64,000 nt of DNA from Loxodes magnus (Eukaryota; Ciliophora; Karyorelictea; Loxodida; Loxodidae), in contig CAMPDV010001510.1 of NCBI GenBank assembly GCA_946699065.1, positions 49,853 through 113,852 of the forward strand. Reading direction: 5' to 3'. A model generated the notes under the pieces. It was given only the letters and a program-made list of their open reading frames with translations. It searched no databases and was not told the DNA's origin. A program made the position numbers and the translations under genes. Below, piece by piece: positions 63,991 to 64,000 of the stretch (position 1 is its first letter; the number at the start of each line of letters is the position of its first letter).

Positions 63991-64000
63991 TTACTAAAAT

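Larger units (their letters stand above)
56727..64000 (-). repeat. Repeat unit R, copy R4 (right end cut by window)
   Basis: Almost base-for-base the same as R3 39194-46453, in the same orientation. Differences are mostly one-base changes in homopolymer runs. The left junction is sharp: R4 joins the zinc-finger gene at CCTAAACTAAC, where R3 continues into more R sequence. The copy includes the 1.6-kb insert and the decayed zinc-knuckle frame. Confidence 0.9.

Overview
The window looks like ciliate DNA, most likely from the germline (micronuclear) genome of an oligohymenophorean such as Tetrahymena or a relative. It is extremely AT-rich. Standard-code ORFs are nearly absent, but several long frames open once TAA and TAG are read as glutamine with TGA as stop. 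The tRNA and U4 snRNA genes are eukaryotic. The window is dominated by repeats, retroposons and broken genes, which fits germline-limited DNA; that last step is inference.

Layout. (1) A large repeat family, here called R, occurs as R1 (1-7340), R2 (17240-25500), R3 (46453 down to 38160, inverted) and R4 (56727-64000, same direction as R3), plus a fragment at 32390-32990. Each main copy carries one gene for a protein of about 248 residues with a C-terminal membrane segment. The frame is open in R1, R2 and R3 although these copies are clearly diverged, and it is disturbed in R4. R3 and R4 are almost identical to each other. (2) Between the R copies lie retroposons: short elements of 0.75-1 kb that encode only a coiled-coil plus CCHC zinc-knuckle protein (6.3, 8.7, 16.2, 27.1, 30.4, 46, 49.2, 50.4 and 63.5 kb), the C-terminal end of a LINE-type reverse-transcriptase ORF (12.6-14 kb), and SINE-like elements (16.9, 18.6 and 29.2 kb). 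Two ORF-bearing elements have perfect 15-bp target-site duplications. Several elements end in a two-tier hairpin, and its stems show compensating base changes between copies. (3) A second duplicated block, S (27955-31965 and 50985-53065), carries an initiator tRNA-Met, sound in one copy and decayed in the other. (4) Host genes and relics: a U4 snRNA gene (36.5 kb), a NEK-like kinase relic (33.4-34.6 kb), an ARM-like/RING-finger relic (46.9-49.0 kb), a five-finger C2H2 gene (54.5-56.7 kb) and a paralogous C2H2 fragment (26.3 kb).

Reading together: LINE-type machinery probably moved the short ORF1-only elements and the SINEs. Comparing R or S copies gives filled and empty sites for several of these insertions. 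The R-encoded protein, kept open across diverged copies, is the strongest candidate for an undescribed functional gene family. All translations were done by eye; no database search was run, and boundaries of diverged repeats are approximate.
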